DNA from: Vibrio ostreicida
GTDB taxonomy: Bacteria > Pseudomonadota > Gammaproteobacteria > Enterobacterales > Vibrionaceae
Reading direction: 5' to 3'
Length of the DNA: 64,000 nt
Assembly: GCF_013074385.2 (NCBI RefSeq)
Contig: NZ_JABEYA020000016.1
Location: 1-64,000, forward strand
The notes beneath the pieces are model-generated. The model made no database searches. It saw only the letters and a program-made list of their open reading frames with translations, and had not been told where the DNA came from. Of the stretch, positions 41,827 through 51,262 are shown in pieces (the stretch's first letter is position 1; each line of letters opens with the position of its first letter). The translations under genes were made by a program, and so were the position numbers.

Positions 41827-42366
41827 ATGTCATTACCACACGTTATCCTGACAGTTTTGAGTACACGCGACTCAACCGGATATGATATCACAAAAGAATT
41901 TTCCGCCACTATTGGCTATTTTTGGAAAGCAAGTCACCAGCAAGTCTATCGAGAGCTCAATAAAATGGCTCAAAATAACTTAGTTACTTGCGTTCTTGAA
42001 CCTCAAGAAGGTAAACCAGACCGCAAAGTCTATTCGATAACTGAAGCAGGTCGGGTTGCTTTAGGTGAATGGTTTGACCAACCAACGGCCCACCCAACGG
42101 TTCGTGACGAGTTTTCCGCCAAATTGATGGCTTGTGCAGTGCAGCCATGCGCTCCCTACCGAGAGCAACTAGCAGAGCTTGTCATCGAATCTCGAAAACT
42201 GGTTTCACATTATCAGGAAATCGAACAAGCTTATTATTCTTCACCTTCCATGCTCGATAAGTCACAACGTTTGGAGCGTTTAACGCTGCGTCGTAACCTA
42301 CTTATTCGTCAAGCATGGGTTGAATGGGCTGAAGAAGTACTCACAGAGTTGAATAACCTGAGTTAA
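41827..42366 (+). CDS. aphA: Quorum-sensing master regulator AphA (PadR family)
   Basis: AphA is the low-cell-density regulator of vibrios; in V. cholerae it activates tcpPH with AphB. The 179-aa protein starts MSLPHVILTVLSTRDSTGYD. It has the winged helix (GYFWKASHQQVYRELNKM), the wing LEPQEGKPDRKVYSIT and an antiparallel coiled-coil dimerisation tail. It is nearly identical to AphA as I remember it. A longer frame starting at 41806 is not supported by the known N-terminus. The leader carries quorum-sensing control signals. Confidence 0.96.
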   Translation: MSLPHVILTVLSTRDSTGYDITKEFSATIGYFWKASHQQVYRELNKMAQNNLVTCVLEPQEGKPDRKVYSITEAGRVALGEWFDQPTAHPTVRDEFSAKLMACAVQPCAPYREQLAELVIESRKLVSHYQEIEQAYYSSPSMLDKSQRLERLTLRRNLLIRQAWVEWAEEVLTELNNLS

Positions 42367-42368
42367 TA

Positions 42369-42400
42369 TTAAGGCTTGAAGATGCGTCTTCAAGCCTTAA
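42369..42400. terminator. Bidirectional terminator between aphA and cysE
   Basis: TTAAGGCTTGAAGA pairs perfectly with TCTTCAAGCCTTAA over 14 bp around TGCG. The flanking A/T residues are short. Confidence 0.75.
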
Positions 42401-42420
42401 TAGTTGAACTGGTCATCGAC

Positions 42421-43242
42421 TTAGATGCCATCACCACCAACAAAATGATGTGCGCGACCATTAAACTGCTGATCCATATCTAAAGAGGGTTTATCAGTAG
42501 TAGGGCGTCCAACTATCTTTGCCGGTACACCGGCTACCGTCGTATGGGCAGGGACAGGCTGCAACACGACGGAACATGAACCAATTTTGGCCCCTTCTCC
42601 CACCTCGATGTTACCCAAAATCTTAGCACCCGCGCCAATCATCACGCCTTCACGTATTTTAGGGTGGCGATCTCCGCATGCTTTTCCGGTACCACCTAAA
42701 GTGACATCCTGCAAGATAGAGACATCATTTCCGACCACCGCTGTTTCACCTATAACGATCCCGGTCGCATGATCCAGCATAATCCCAAAACCAATTTTAG
42801 CCGCGGGATGAATATCAACCTGACAGGCCACAGAAATCTGGTTCTGTAAATAAGTCGCCAAGGCTACACGCCCCTGTCCCCACAACCAATTGGCCACTCG
42901 ATAACCTTGTAATGCGTGATAGCCTTTCAAATAAAGTAGCGGCATAGAGTACATGGAGACCGCGGGATCACGGTTGACCGTCGCACAGATATCGCAAGCT
43001 GCCGCCTCAGTAATCGAGGGATCAGCATTAAACGCTTCTTCTACCACTTCACGTACAGCTATTGCAGGCATAGATTCTGTATTGAGTTTATTGGCTAGAA
43101 TATAACTCAGTGCAGCGGTCAAACTTTCATGCTTTATGATGGTGGCATGATAGAAACTGGCTAGCATGGGTTCCTGCTCAGACAAATCGCGAGCTTCACG
43201 AACAATGGCTTTCCAGACTCTCTGCTTTTCACAATGTTTCAT
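42421..43242 (-). CDS. cysE: Serine O-acetyltransferase
   Basis: CysE makes O-acetylserine, the precursor of cysteine. The 273-aa protein has an N-terminal helical domain and a C-terminal left-handed beta-helix of hexapeptide repeats (QVDIHPAAKIGFGIMLDHAT, EGVMIGAGAKILGNIEVG). The catalytic His/Asp are in MLDHATGIVIGE. The start at 43242 (MKHCEKQ) fits AGGA seven bases upstream. It lies beside gpsA and secB, as in E. coli. Confidence 0.96.
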   Translation of the reverse strand: MKHCEKQRVWKAIVREARDLSEQEPMLASFYHATIIKHESLTAALSYILANKLNTESMPAIAVREVVEEAFNADPSITEAAACDICATVNRDPAVSMYSMPLLYLKGYHALQGYRVANWLWGQGRVALATYLQNQISVACQVDIHPAAKIGFGIMLDHATGIVIGETAVVGNDVSILQDVTLGGTGKACGDRHPKIREGVMIGAGAKILGNIEVGEGAKIGSCSVVLQPVPAHTTVAGVPAKIVGRPTTDKPSLDMDQQFNGRAHHFVGGDGI

Positions 43243-43283
43243 TTCCATTTCCTTTCACTCACGCCTATTACTTGAGCACTTCT

Positions 43284-44315
43284 TCAGGTTTCCGATTTTT
43301 TGTCCCGAGCGAGCAAGTCTTTGGCCGCATTTTGTGCGTCTTTCCCTTGATACAGTACTTGATAGATTTGGTCAACAATAGGCATTTCAACCCCCATTCT
43401 CTTGGAGAGCAACCATACCTCTTTCGTATTCCGGTATCCTTCGACAACCTGACCGATTTCCTGTTGAGCCTTTTCTACACCCTGACCTTGTCCTAAAGCT
43501 AAACCAAAACGTCGATTACGCGACTGATTATCAGTGCAAGTCAGAACTAGATCACCAAGCCCCGCCATACCCATGAAAGTTTCTGGCTGTGCACCCAGAG
43601 CCACACCCAAACGAGTCATTTCAGCTAAACCACGAGTAATTAGTGCCGTTCTTGCATTAGCGCCAAACCCAATACCATCAGACATTCCAGCCCCGATCGC
43701 AATCACATTTTTAACCGCACCGCCTAACTGCATCCCAATAAAGTCACTATTGGCGTACACTCTGAATGTCTTACTGCAATGAATTTTTTCTTGAAGGTCA
43801 GTGACAAAATTGGTATCGGGTGAAGCCACAGAAATCGCGGTTGGCATCCCCTTAGCAAGTTCCTTAGCAAAGGTCGGCCCAGAAAGTACAGCCAATGGGT
43901 AATCATCACCCAAGGTTTCACGTACCACTTCTTTCAACAAACGCCCCGTTTCTGGCTCAAGGCCTTTCGTTGCCCAGCAAACTCGTGAATCTTCACGTAA
44001 ATACGGTTTGATATTGTCAAGCACACTCCCAAAGACATGGCTGGGCACCACAATTAATAAATCCCTACTCGCTTGTACGGCTTTACCAAGATCCGACTCA
44101 ATAATCAGCGAGTCTGGGAAGTTTATATCAGGTAGGAATTGATGATTCGCACGATCCTTCTCTAAACGGGACATGTGCTCTGAGTTATGCCCCCAAATCA
44201 CTACATTGGCACCATTACGCGCTAACGAAATAGCAAGTGAAGTTCCGTAAGATCCAGCGCCCAGTACTGATAGGGCTATTTCTTTTTTGTAGACATTACT
44301 GTTCTTGTCTTTCAT
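43284..44315 (-). CDS. gpsA: Glycerol-3-phosphate dehydrogenase [NAD(P)+]
   Basis: GpsA reduces dihydroxyacetone phosphate to sn-glycerol 3-phosphate for phospholipid synthesis. The 343-aa protein has the dinucleotide site [14 protein letters not shown], catalytic Lys in [16 protein letters not shown], and [10 protein letters not shown]. The ribosome-binding site is AGGTGG. It lies between secB and cysE on the minus strand, in the same orientation as in E. coli. Confidence 0.96.
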   Translation of the reverse strand: MKDKNSNVYKKEIALSVLGAGSYGTSLAISLARNGANVVIWGHNSEHMSRLEKDRANHQFLPDINFPDSLIIESDLGKAVQASRDLLIVVPSHVFGSVLDNIKPYLREDSRVCWATKGLEPETGRLLKEVVRETLGDDYPLAVLSGPTFAKELAKGMPTAISVASPDTNFVTDLQEKIHCSKTFRVYANSDFIGMQLGGAVKNVIAIGAGMSDGIGFGANARTALITRGLAEMTRLGVALGAQPETFMGMAGLGDLVLTCTDNQSRNRRFGLALGQGQGVEKAQQEIGQVVEGYRNTKEVWLLSKRMGVEMPIVDQIYQVLYQGKDAQNAAKDLLARDKKSET

Positions 44316-44421
44316 GGTTCCACCTGATGATCATTAGGGTGGCCGAGTCATTTTGGAGATTTCTAGCTAAGTATCGCCCAAATAGGAATAAAAGACTCTA
44401 GCCATGGATTCTTAGAAACAA

Positions 44422-44464
44422 AAAATGCACATGACATCTTGGTATCGATGCTCTGTGCATTTTA
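44422..44464 (-). terminator. Terminator after secB
   Basis: On the minus strand TAAAATGCACA pairs with TGTGCATTTT across an imperfectly paired interior, followed by more T residues. It separates secB from gpsA. Confidence 0.65.
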
Positions 44465-44499
44465 CGGTCAACCTATAATAAAGAATAGGTTGTTATTGT

Positions 44500-44967
44500 T
44501 TAGGCTTCTGCCTGACCTTCTTGCTCAGCCTGCTGTTGCAGGTAATTCATAAACAAAGCATCAAAGTTAACAGGCGCTAGGTTTAATTGAGGGAATGTCC
44601 CTTTCACGACCAAGCTCGAAATCGTTTCTCGTGCATAAGGGAATAAGATATTTGGGCAAAATGCACCAAGGCAATGGGCCAGTTGACCTGCTTCCATTTT
44701 ATCTGCCGTAAAAATACCACCTTGTTGAACTTCGCACAGAAACGCCGTTTCTTCTTCGTTCTTGACAGTCACCGTCAAACGCAAGACAACTTCATAAACA
44801 CCTTCACCCAGTTCACGACTTTGTGTGTCAAGATCCAGTTTAACATCTGGGTTCCACTCTTTCTGAAACATACTAGGAGAGTTTGGCGCTTCAAAAGAGA
44901 CGTCTTTTAGAAAAATACGTTGAATCGAAAAGTTTTGCGCGTCTTGTTGTGGTGCAGCTTCAGCCAT
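44500..44967 (-). CDS. secB: Protein-export chaperone SecB
   Basis: SecB keeps outer-membrane and periplasmic precursors unfolded and delivers them to SecA. The 155-aa acidic protein has [17 protein letters not shown] at its start, the [11 protein letters not shown] core and a Gln/Glu-rich tail. A typical tetrameric SecB; nothing unusual. In E. coli grxC stands between secB and the rhodanese gene; here it is absent. Confidence 0.96.
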   Translation of the reverse strand: MAEAAPQQDAQNFSIQRIFLKDVSFEAPNSPSMFQKEWNPDVKLDLDTQSRELGEGVYEVVLRLTVTVKNEEETAFLCEVQQGGIFTADKMEAGQLAHCLGAFCPNILFPYARETISSLVVKGTFPQLNLAPVNFDALFMNYLQQQAEQEGQAEA

Positions 44968-45110
44968 TTTTTAAAATCCTTTCATAGTTCAGTCGCCTTA
45001 ACAGCAGCGACTGAGAGATCACCTAAAACTAGGTCAATATATCGTGTAAAACACGTAAGCCTTTGGTTTGAATACTCGAATTAAACCGCACTTAAACACG
45101 ATCTGATGCG

Positions 45111-45545
45111 TTATTTCTTACCTTTAACCAAAGGTAAGTTCGCTTCATTCCAAGCACTCAAGCCATTTTTGAGCAAACTAACATTCTCAAAACCTGCTTT
45201 AGAGAGAAGGTTTGCGCTTTCTTGAGCTGTTTGCCCCGTTTTGCATACCACAATGATTGGGTCAGATTTGTGTTTTTCAAGACTGGTTAATTGACCAGAT
45301 TTGATATCAGACGGTAAAATGTGAACTGCATCAGTAATGTGACCTTTGCGAAATTCATCCTTGGTACGGATATCCACAATAACACCGCTTTCTCGGTTCA
45401 TTAAATGAGTCGTCTGCGCCGCTGAGATCTCTTTATAGACCGCTGTCGATGACTTAACGATGTTCATAACAAGGGCGATTAGTATGCCAACCCACACCAG
45501 AGAAAGAATCATATTCTGCTGGAAAAATTCGATGTATTCTTGCAT
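45111..45545 (-). CDS. Membrane-anchored rhodanese-domain protein (YibN-like)
   Basis: This 144-aa protein has one N-terminal membrane span (MILSLVWVGILIALVMNIV) and a rhodanese domain. The active-site loop is VVCKTGQTAQES, so the catalytic Cys is present and sulfur transfer is possible. It matches E. coli YibN in size and position upstream of secB. The start at 45545 follows CAGGAC. The physiological sulfur donor or acceptor is unknown. Confidence 0.87.
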   Translation of the reverse strand: MQEYIEFFQQNMILSLVWVGILIALVMNIVKSSTAVYKEISAAQTTHLMNRESGVIVDIRTKDEFRKGHITDAVHILPSDIKSGQLTSLEKHKSDPIIVVCKTGQTAQESANLLSKAGFENVSLLKNGLSAWNEANLPLVKGKK

Positions 45546-45663
45546 GTCCTGTGCTCTTAAATAATGGAACTGCTTCAACGAGGCTGGGCAGATCCGGACT
45601 AAAAATCAGAATGGCAGTATAACGAGGTTATACGCTTAAGGCGAGATAGCTTTACTCACAGAA

Positions 45664-46632
45664 TCAGTTTGTACAGCCTTCACGACGAAATGCATAGCGA
45701 ACCAAAATAAAGGTCACGCCAAAGAGCCCGCCGAGCAATGTCGCTAGAATGCATATTAGAGTACGCTTTGGCCCTGATTTTTCTTCTGGTACAACAGGTG
45801 GATCAATGGTCTTAAACGCATATTCTTCCTTCACTTCTGCGAGCATAAGTGTTTTCGTTTGCTCCTCAATAATCTGATAAAAGACATTCTGCATCTCAAC
45901 CACTTTTGTTCTGTCCAGCTGCTGTTCAAGGTACTCTATATTACGGTTAGTCTCTGTTAAGGATTCTTCTTTCATCCATGAATTGAGTTCCAAAACCAAC
46001 CATTGCAGCCATTGCTGAGCAACATAGGGAGACTGGTGAGTAATACTAATAGTTACGATTCCAGTTTCTTTGGACTCACGTATGTTAAGTAAACTCTTAA
46101 ATTTCTTGTAAGCTTCCCATGCTGAAGGTTCAAATGTCTTACCTTTATGACTAGCATCCTGTAACCAACGGTTGCCATCATAAACTTTTGAATCTAGTAA
46201 GATTTCATTACTCTCTTCATTCCAAGATTTAGTAGCCATTAGAGTCGGCAGTAAAGCATATTTCTCCACAAACGCATTGATAAACTTCCGTGATTGCAGG
46301 GTTGCTAGAGATAGAGCTTTATCATCTGTCTTTCCACCAGCAACGTTGATTCCAGCCAGCGAGGCCAAACCTCCAAATTGGCTTGCCATTGCCGCAAGCC
46401 CACTACTTTTTTCGTCATTGGCAGCAACCACAACAGCAGAAGCCTTATAAATATTGGGACGTGAGGTTGAAAAAATAACACCCCCCAAAGCAAACAGTGC
46501 AGTTATAGCGATGAGAGTCCACTTTTCCTTCCAGAGACTAGAGATAAGTTCTTTAATATCTATGTCATCATTGGAAACAGATAACGGCTGCAAGCGCGTG
46601 AATTCTCTTTCGTGAGTAAGAGGTTTGTTCAT
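45664..46632 (-). CDS. Wzz-type chain-length determinant / polysaccharide co-polymerase
   Basis: Two membrane spans (about residues 36-52 and 290-312) frame a periplasmic helical domain, the layout of Wzz proteins that set polysaccharide chain length. The N-terminal IDIKELISSLWKEKWTLIAI and the Pro-rich TIDPPVVPEEKSGPKR before the second span are family marks. At 322 aa it has no cytoplasmic kinase domain, unlike Wzc. It resembles OtnB of V. cholerae O139. It is the third gene of the minus-strand wing, after Wzi and the SLBB protein. Confidence 0.85.
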   Translation of the reverse strand: MNKPLTHEREFTRLQPLSVSNDDIDIKELISSLWKEKWTLIAITALFALGGVIFSTSRPNIYKASAVVVAANDEKSSGLAAMASQFGGLASLAGINVAGGKTDDKALSLATLQSRKFINAFVEKYALLPTLMATKSWNEESNEILLDSKVYDGNRWLQDASHKGKTFEPSAWEAYKKFKSLLNIRESKETGIVTISITHQSPYVAQQWLQWLVLELNSWMKEESLTETNRNIEYLEQQLDRTKVVEMQNVFYQIIEEQTKTLMLAEVKEEYAFKTIDPPVVPEEKSGPKRTLICILATLLGGLFGVTFILVRYAFRREGCTN

Positions 46633-46650
46633 AATTATTTCTTTTAGCTG

Positions 46651-46671
46651 CAGCCCTCCAAAAGAGGGCTG
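46651..46671 (-). other. Intergenic hairpin between the SLBB gene and wzz
   Basis: CAGCCCTC pairs with GAGGGCTG around five bases in the 44-bp gap. No T run follows, so it is more likely an mRNA-stability or partial-termination element than a full terminator. Confidence 0.5.
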
Positions 46672-46676
46672 ATAAA

Positions 46677-49487
46677 TTAATTTTTAACGGCACTCCAAGC
46701 AACACCTATCTGATATAGAATTTGTGTCGCGGAAGACAATGTACTCAAACCATCGAGATAATCGGTATCTAAAGGCACAATGATAGTATCCCCAGGCTCC
46801 AAAGAACTCGTTTGACGACTAAACCAAAAAGAGTTGTTTGGTAGCATAACCGAACCATCAGCGCGCACCACATAGACCCTATCGGTATCGGCTTGTTTTT
46901 TTGTTCCACCTGCTGAGGAAATATAATCTTCTATACTCATATCAGGCTTGAAGGTATGGTTCGATGCAAACTGCACTTCCCCCATAATACTAATAACAGG
47001 TTGTCTCGCTGGAATGTAGAGTTTGTCCCCTTTCTCAATCATAATATCAGCAAGCTTGTCCCCTTCCAACGCTTGCGGCAAGTCAATAACCAAGCGGCCA
47101 ATAGCTTCCGTAGAAGCCAGTTCATCAGCAATCGTCATTGCTTCAGTGGGACTTGCTGTATAGGTAGCACTAGAATTCTGGCGCCGCAGTGCTAAATTGC
47201 CAATTTCTTGTTTTAGCTGAAGATTCAACAGCTTCAAACGTTCTTCTTCCTGACGACGTAGGCTTTCTCGACTAAACACCGCCCCCTGAGGGTAAGCAAA
47301 TTGGGTTAAACCTCCTGAACGCTCAATCACATCTTGAATTGTTTCGCCTCGTTGGAAAGTATAAGCACCAGGGAAGACCACTTCACCTTGCAACTCGATT
47401 GTATTGCCGCGCTGCCAATTGGGTTGCGTTTTTATCACCAAATGATCTTGTGGCTTTATATCCAATGTTTTTTGGCCATTTATAAGCTCATAAGGCGAAA
47501 AGGGGATATGCCTAACCACAAAATCTCTGTCCACTTTCTCCGAACGACTTAATTCCGCACTATATAAGAAAGCTTGCTCAGCAAAACCACCGGAGGCCGA
47601 AACCAAACGATCAAAGCTGGAGTTTTCAGGCAACGGGTACACTCCTGGGTATTTCACCGCGCCGGAGATTTCTATGATTTTTGCTTGCTCAGATAAGCTC
47701 GCTTGGGCTTTCAGGCGCTCAATAATTGGCTTAAGTAGTGCTTCTCTGCTCGACAATCTAAAATCATCAGCCTCAGCAAATTTATCATTATCTGCAATCT
47801 TGAGAGCTTTGGTTTGTTCCTTTTCAACCAAAGCCCCTGTCTCTGAATCCAAGATAGCCACTCTCTTAGCACTATTAGCTCTTTGGTTTGGAGCGGCAAC
47901 TTGGTTGGCATAAGAGAGGTTTGGCTCAAGGTAAGGTCCATTTTCTTGTGACGCCGAATTAGCATACGCCTCTATACTTGTAGAGTGATGTGCATCGTAA
48001 CGTGCCTGAGTTTCCTGATCCTTAAGAGCCAGAGTAAGCGCTCGTTTTTCCATACGCTTTGTATTGTCAGATTTTTGCTCTCGATACCAATAATCGACAT
48101 CCAGTCCACTATCGAAAACAAACAACTGATCACCTTGATCAAGCTCAAAGTTATCAATGGAATCGGGGTCATCTAAGACCTCTCCCAAGTTAAATTGCCA
48201 TACATTGATATGACGTGTGTCCACTTTTTCCCGAACTAATAAGGCATAAGATAGATCAGCATTTTCTTTGAGGTCATCTTGGCTAATCACATCACTGATG
48301 CGCAACCCAGCTTTAAACTGATAGGCCCCCTGCCGAAACAGCTCACCACGCAGGGCAATGGCATTCTTCATCTTATTACCAGTAGGGCGCAAAGATATCT
48401 CATCCCCCGCTTGAAGTTTAATAGACTTATCCTTGATATTAGATAAATCCAGCGTTAACTGCTTAATACCGTCATTAGTACGGCGTTTGAGGCTAACTTT
48501 AGATAAGTATGCAGTAGGTAACGCGCCACCAGCAATATTGATCAGTTCTTGCAACTGGCTTGCTGCAGTTAATTCGTAGTGAGCGGGACGAAGAATCTCT
48601 CCCTTTACCACGACATCGGCTTGTTTGGCGGGCACTAGAATCGTATCACCAGCCTGTAAGCGTATATCTTGGCGAGAATCTCCCTTCACAATTAAATTGT
48701 AGGCATCAAAAGTAACCACCGTCTTACCAAGACGTTTCACTTTTATATTGCGTAGGCTCCCCGTCAAGTTTATACCTCCAGCAGCAATCAATGCCTGAGA
48801 TAAGGTGGTCAAACCATTAACATTATAAGCACCTGGCTGAGTAACGTCACCTGTAACAAAAACTTGCATGGTACGCATTGCACTTAGCGAAACTACGGCA
48901 TCGACGCCTATGGATTTACGCTGAATTAAAGACGCTATGAAACCTTTAATTTCACTGAAGGTCTGGCCAGCAACATACTCAGGTCCATAATCTGGTAGGT
49001 TAATTTTACCTTCACTATCGACCTTTAATTTCACATCCGTGTAAGACTTACCAAACAGCTGTATTCGGACTTCATCTCCTGGAGAAATAATATAGTCATT
49101 AGGGACCGGTAAGTTTTCAATTGGCGTAAAATCCAGTGAAGAACCGGAGAACACGTCATAACCGAAAAACGGCAACTCTGAGCCCTTGAATTTGTATGCA
49201 TTCTTTTTACGCTTGCTATCTATCGCGTAATCACTTGTGCCAGTCGCTCGCTCTGGTGGGCTGCTCTTAAGGTCACTGGAGTCCGAACCAAGCACTGTAG
49301 TATCAAAAGAGTCCAATGCTGAAATATCAACGCCCAGCTGTTTAGCCAACATCTCTTGTTGAGCTTTGGGTAGTGCTTTAAATTGATTAATCTGAGCCTG
49401 AGAGGGCATTGCTCCAAATGCACTGGCACTTAAAAATACGGCACCCATGATTAAGGGGATTTTGAGCTTAAATGTTAATATTCTCAT
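46677..49487 (-). CDS. Polysaccharide export protein with six SLBB repeats (WbfF/OtnA-like)
   Basis: This 936-aa protein has a signal peptide (IPLIMGAVFLSASAFGA) and an export domain (NDYIISPGDEVRIQLFGKSY). By eye, SLBB repeats begin at VFVTGDVTQPGAY, VVKGEILRPAHY, ALRGELFRQGAY, EISGAVKYPGVY, ELQGEVVFPGAY and IMGEVQFASNH. Wza has about 380 aa and two SLBB domains, so this is a much extended relative. It lacks the Wza lipobox Cys. The length fits WbfF/OtnA of V. cholerae O139. The start at 49487 is 4 bp after the Wzi stop. Confidence 0.88.
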   Translation of the reverse strand: MRILTFKLKIPLIMGAVFLSASAFGAMPSQAQINQFKALPKAQQEMLAKQLGVDISALDSFDTTVLGSDSSDLKSSPPERATGTSDYAIDSKRKKNAYKFKGSELPFFGYDVFSGSSLDFTPIENLPVPNDYIISPGDEVRIQLFGKSYTDVKLKVDSEGKINLPDYGPEYVAGQTFSEIKGFIASLIQRKSIGVDAVVSLSAMRTMQVFVTGDVTQPGAYNVNGLTTLSQALIAAGGINLTGSLRNIKVKRLGKTVVTFDAYNLIVKGDSRQDIRLQAGDTILVPAKQADVVVKGEILRPAHYELTAASQLQELINIAGGALPTAYLSKVSLKRRTNDGIKQLTLDLSNIKDKSIKLQAGDEISLRPTGNKMKNAIALRGELFRQGAYQFKAGLRISDVISQDDLKENADLSYALLVREKVDTRHINVWQFNLGEVLDDPDSIDNFELDQGDQLFVFDSGLDVDYWYREQKSDNTKRMEKRALTLALKDQETQARYDAHHSTSIEAYANSASQENGPYLEPNLSYANQVAAPNQRANSAKRVAILDSETGALVEKEQTKALKIADNDKFAEADDFRLSSREALLKPIIERLKAQASLSEQAKIIEISGAVKYPGVYPLPENSSFDRLVSASGGFAEQAFLYSAELSRSEKVDRDFVVRHIPFSPYELINGQKTLDIKPQDHLVIKTQPNWQRGNTIELQGEVVFPGAYTFQRGETIQDVIERSGGLTQFAYPQGAVFSRESLRRQEEERLKLLNLQLKQEIGNLALRRQNSSATYTASPTEAMTIADELASTEAIGRLVIDLPQALEGDKLADIMIEKGDKLYIPARQPVISIMGEVQFASNHTFKPDMSIEDYISSAGGTKKQADTDRVYVVRADGSVMLPNNSFWFSRQTSSLEPGDTIIVPLDTDYLDGLSTLSSATQILYQIGVAWSAVKN

Positions 49488-49491
49488 TACG

Positions 49492-50787
49492 CTAGAACCT
49501 GAATTCATATTGTGACCACAAATAGGTTTCACTTTCATTGTTATCATCTGTAACATCAGCCATCAACTTCACTTGTCCTTTTAACATTGGTAGCTGGTAA
49601 GATAATTGATATTTATTTTGTTTTTTTCTTTCAGCATCAAGTGACTCTTGAGTTGCTACCACAATGGATATCTTATGATCATTTTTCAACTGAAAATAAC
49701 CACTGATCGTCCAGCTTTTATTGAGAAGGTAACTCGATTGTAAATAGTTATCTAAAGTACTTTCACGTATCTTGTACCGCTCGTCTGCATCAATAGACTG
49801 ATACTCAATCGCAATACGCAAGGAGCTTCCGCCTATCGGCCGATGGCCGCTCCAACCGATCATATAAGCGCCCAAACCCGCTTGTTTTTGTGCAGAAGCG
49901 AGCTCTGTGTATACACTGTGCTGAATGTCCAGATATTGTGGCAGAGAGGCCCGAGCGTCAACTGCGGCTTGACTTTGAGAACTTTCAGCCCGGCTCTTAT
50001 TCGCTTCAAACCAATAATGATTCGACAGTCCAAACTCAAGCCATGAAGACAGTTGGCTGACATATCTAAAAGACGTCCTGTAATCGTAATCCAGATCATC
50101 GAGTTGAGTGATGTTAATGTTTACATTCCAAACCCCGATCACACGAGTGTCGCCCATCCAACTCAATCCCACATCCAAATCCTCACCTGATGTGGATAAA
50201 ATAAGATTGTGATTCCAACCATGCCCCCACCACTTGGGCAAGCTACTAATATCAACTAATGCTTTTCCGGCGTTAAAGGCAAGATAACTCTCTTTAAACG
50301 AAAATTCTTGATCGTTATTTCTATCTTGGTATCGACCATTCCACCTAAATGCAAAGCTGTTTGAAAGGTGCTCATAGCTTGCCTCCACTGCCCATTCATC
50401 ACGCGAGACATCAGAAAACCAGTTATTTTGAGACTCCTCTCCCCCGCCTTTCACAGCAAAGCGGCGATTGCCTCGGTTAAGCTTGGCGCTTTGCAGTGAA
50501 TAATTAAAATAGGCCAGCTCATTTTTCAACTTACCCGCATCAGACTTACCTGCTTGCTCAGTGACCAAAGACCAACGCAGAGGGAACGTACTCGTTGGTC
50601 CGCTTAGAAGACCACCATCACTCAAGGCAAGCATAGACGACCTCAAAAAAGAGTCATTTGCTTCAATCCAAGGGGATGCATAAGACGGAGTGTGACAAAA
50701 AACGATTACGGCACCAATGACACTAAGAGCAACCTCACGTGGAGAAAATAATGGTCTCAATTTATTGTTTCGTTCTATGATGCGCAC
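49492..50787 (-). CDS. Capsule assembly Wzi-family outer-membrane protein
   Basis: Wzi is an outer-membrane beta-barrel that tethers surface polysaccharide. The 431-aa protein has a signal peptide ending at SYAS, then PWIEANDSFLRSSMLALSDG, and alternating amphipathic strands to a C-terminal Phe (YEFRF), the outer-membrane insertion signal. SSLPKWWGHGWNHNLILS is a family block. The start codon appears to be GTG at 50787. It is the first gene of the minus-strand wing and is divergent from the YjbE-like gene. Confidence 0.87.
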   Translation of the reverse strand: MRIIERNNKLRPLFSPREVALSVIGAVIVFCHTPSYASPWIEANDSFLRSSMLALSDGGLLSGPTSTFPLRWSLVTEQAGKSDAGKLKNELAYFNYSLQSAKLNRGNRRFAVKGGGEESQNNWFSDVSRDEWAVEASYEHLSNSFAFRWNGRYQDRNNDQEFSFKESYLAFNAGKALVDISSLPKWWGHGWNHNLILSTSGEDLDVGLSWMGDTRVIGVWNVNINITQLDDLDYDYRTSFRYVSQLSSWLEFGLSNHYWFEANKSRAESSQSQAAVDARASLPQYLDIQHSVYTELASAQKQAGLGAYMIGWSGHRPIGGSSLRIAIEYQSIDADERYKIRESTLDNYLQSSYLLNKSWTISGYFQLKNDHKISIVVATQESLDAERKKQNKYQLSYQLPMLKGQVKLMADVTDDNNESETYLWSQYEFRF

Positions 50788-50877
50788 CGAGTTACCCGAA
50801 TAGTATTAAAGCCGAATTATTATAAAGGGCATCCTAGATTAAGCAAATTAAGATGTGACAAATCATCCTAGTGGATT

Positions 50878-50912
50878 TATTTTACTTTTTACACATAGTG
50901 AAAAGTAAAATA
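50878..50912. repeat. Inverted repeat in the divergent promoter region of the polysaccharide module
   Basis: TATTTTACTTTT (50878-50889) is repeated exactly in inverted form as AAAAGTAAAATA (50901-50912), with an 11-bp centre that is itself partly symmetric (ACACATAGTG). It lies 90 bp upstream of the Wzi start and 73 bp upstream of the YjbE-like start. An operator for a dimeric regulator or a transcript hairpin are both possible. A short direct repeat CATCCTAG occurs at 50830 and 50864. I found no JUMPstart/ops element. Confidence 0.6.
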
Positions 50913-50985
50913 GAATGGTAATTGGAGTGGTTATATTTTGCTCCACCATCGATGTTTTATTTGTAAATTTACAAGGAAATAATCA

Positions 50986-51243
50986 ATGAAAAAATTTGCT
51001 TTAGCAATGCTATTGGCATTTGGTGCTTCAGCGGGCGCTTTCGCAGAAGAAAGCTCTAGTGCAAGTACTGCTGGCGGCTCTGCTGGTGGAACAGCGGCAG
51101 GGTCGACTACTGCAGCAACGACTGCGGCTGCTGGTGCCGCGACAACCACCGCGGTTGCGGTTGGTGCAGCTATCGCTGTAGCAGCGGTTGCGGTCGCAGC
51201 TTCTGACAATGACGGAACTACAGGTACGACTGGTACTAACTAG
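50986..51243 (+). CDS. Small secreted Ala/Gly/Thr-rich protein, YjbE/GfcA-like
   Basis: This 85-aa protein has a clear signal peptide (MKKFALAMLLAFGASAGAFA), then a low-complexity body of Ser, Thr, Ala and Gly. A Val/Ala-rich hydrophobic stretch (about 55-72) and a DNDGTTGTTGTN tail complete it. E. coli YjbE, first gene of yjbEFGH, has the same size, signal peptide and composition. Its role is unknown. The ribosome-binding site AAGGAA is good, and a strong terminator directly follows, so it may be expressed well above the genes downstream. Confidence 0.8.
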   Translation: MKKFALAMLLAFGASAGAFAEESSSASTAGGSAGGTAAGSTTAATTAAAGAATTTAVAVGAAIAVAAVAVAASDNDGTTGTTGTN

Positions 51244-51262
51244 TTATTGAACGTTATGAGCA

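Noticed and set aside
50788..50985. JUMPstart/ops element (GGCGGTAG) for RfaH control
   Set aside because: The element is absent from the divergent region, so no RfaH-type antitermination can be claimed.
50931..51209. Ala/Val-rich open frame on the minus strand opposite the YjbE-like gene
   Set aside because: It is the mirror of the low-complexity GCN codons of the real gene, has no ribosome-binding site or signal peptide, and the plus-strand frame has both.
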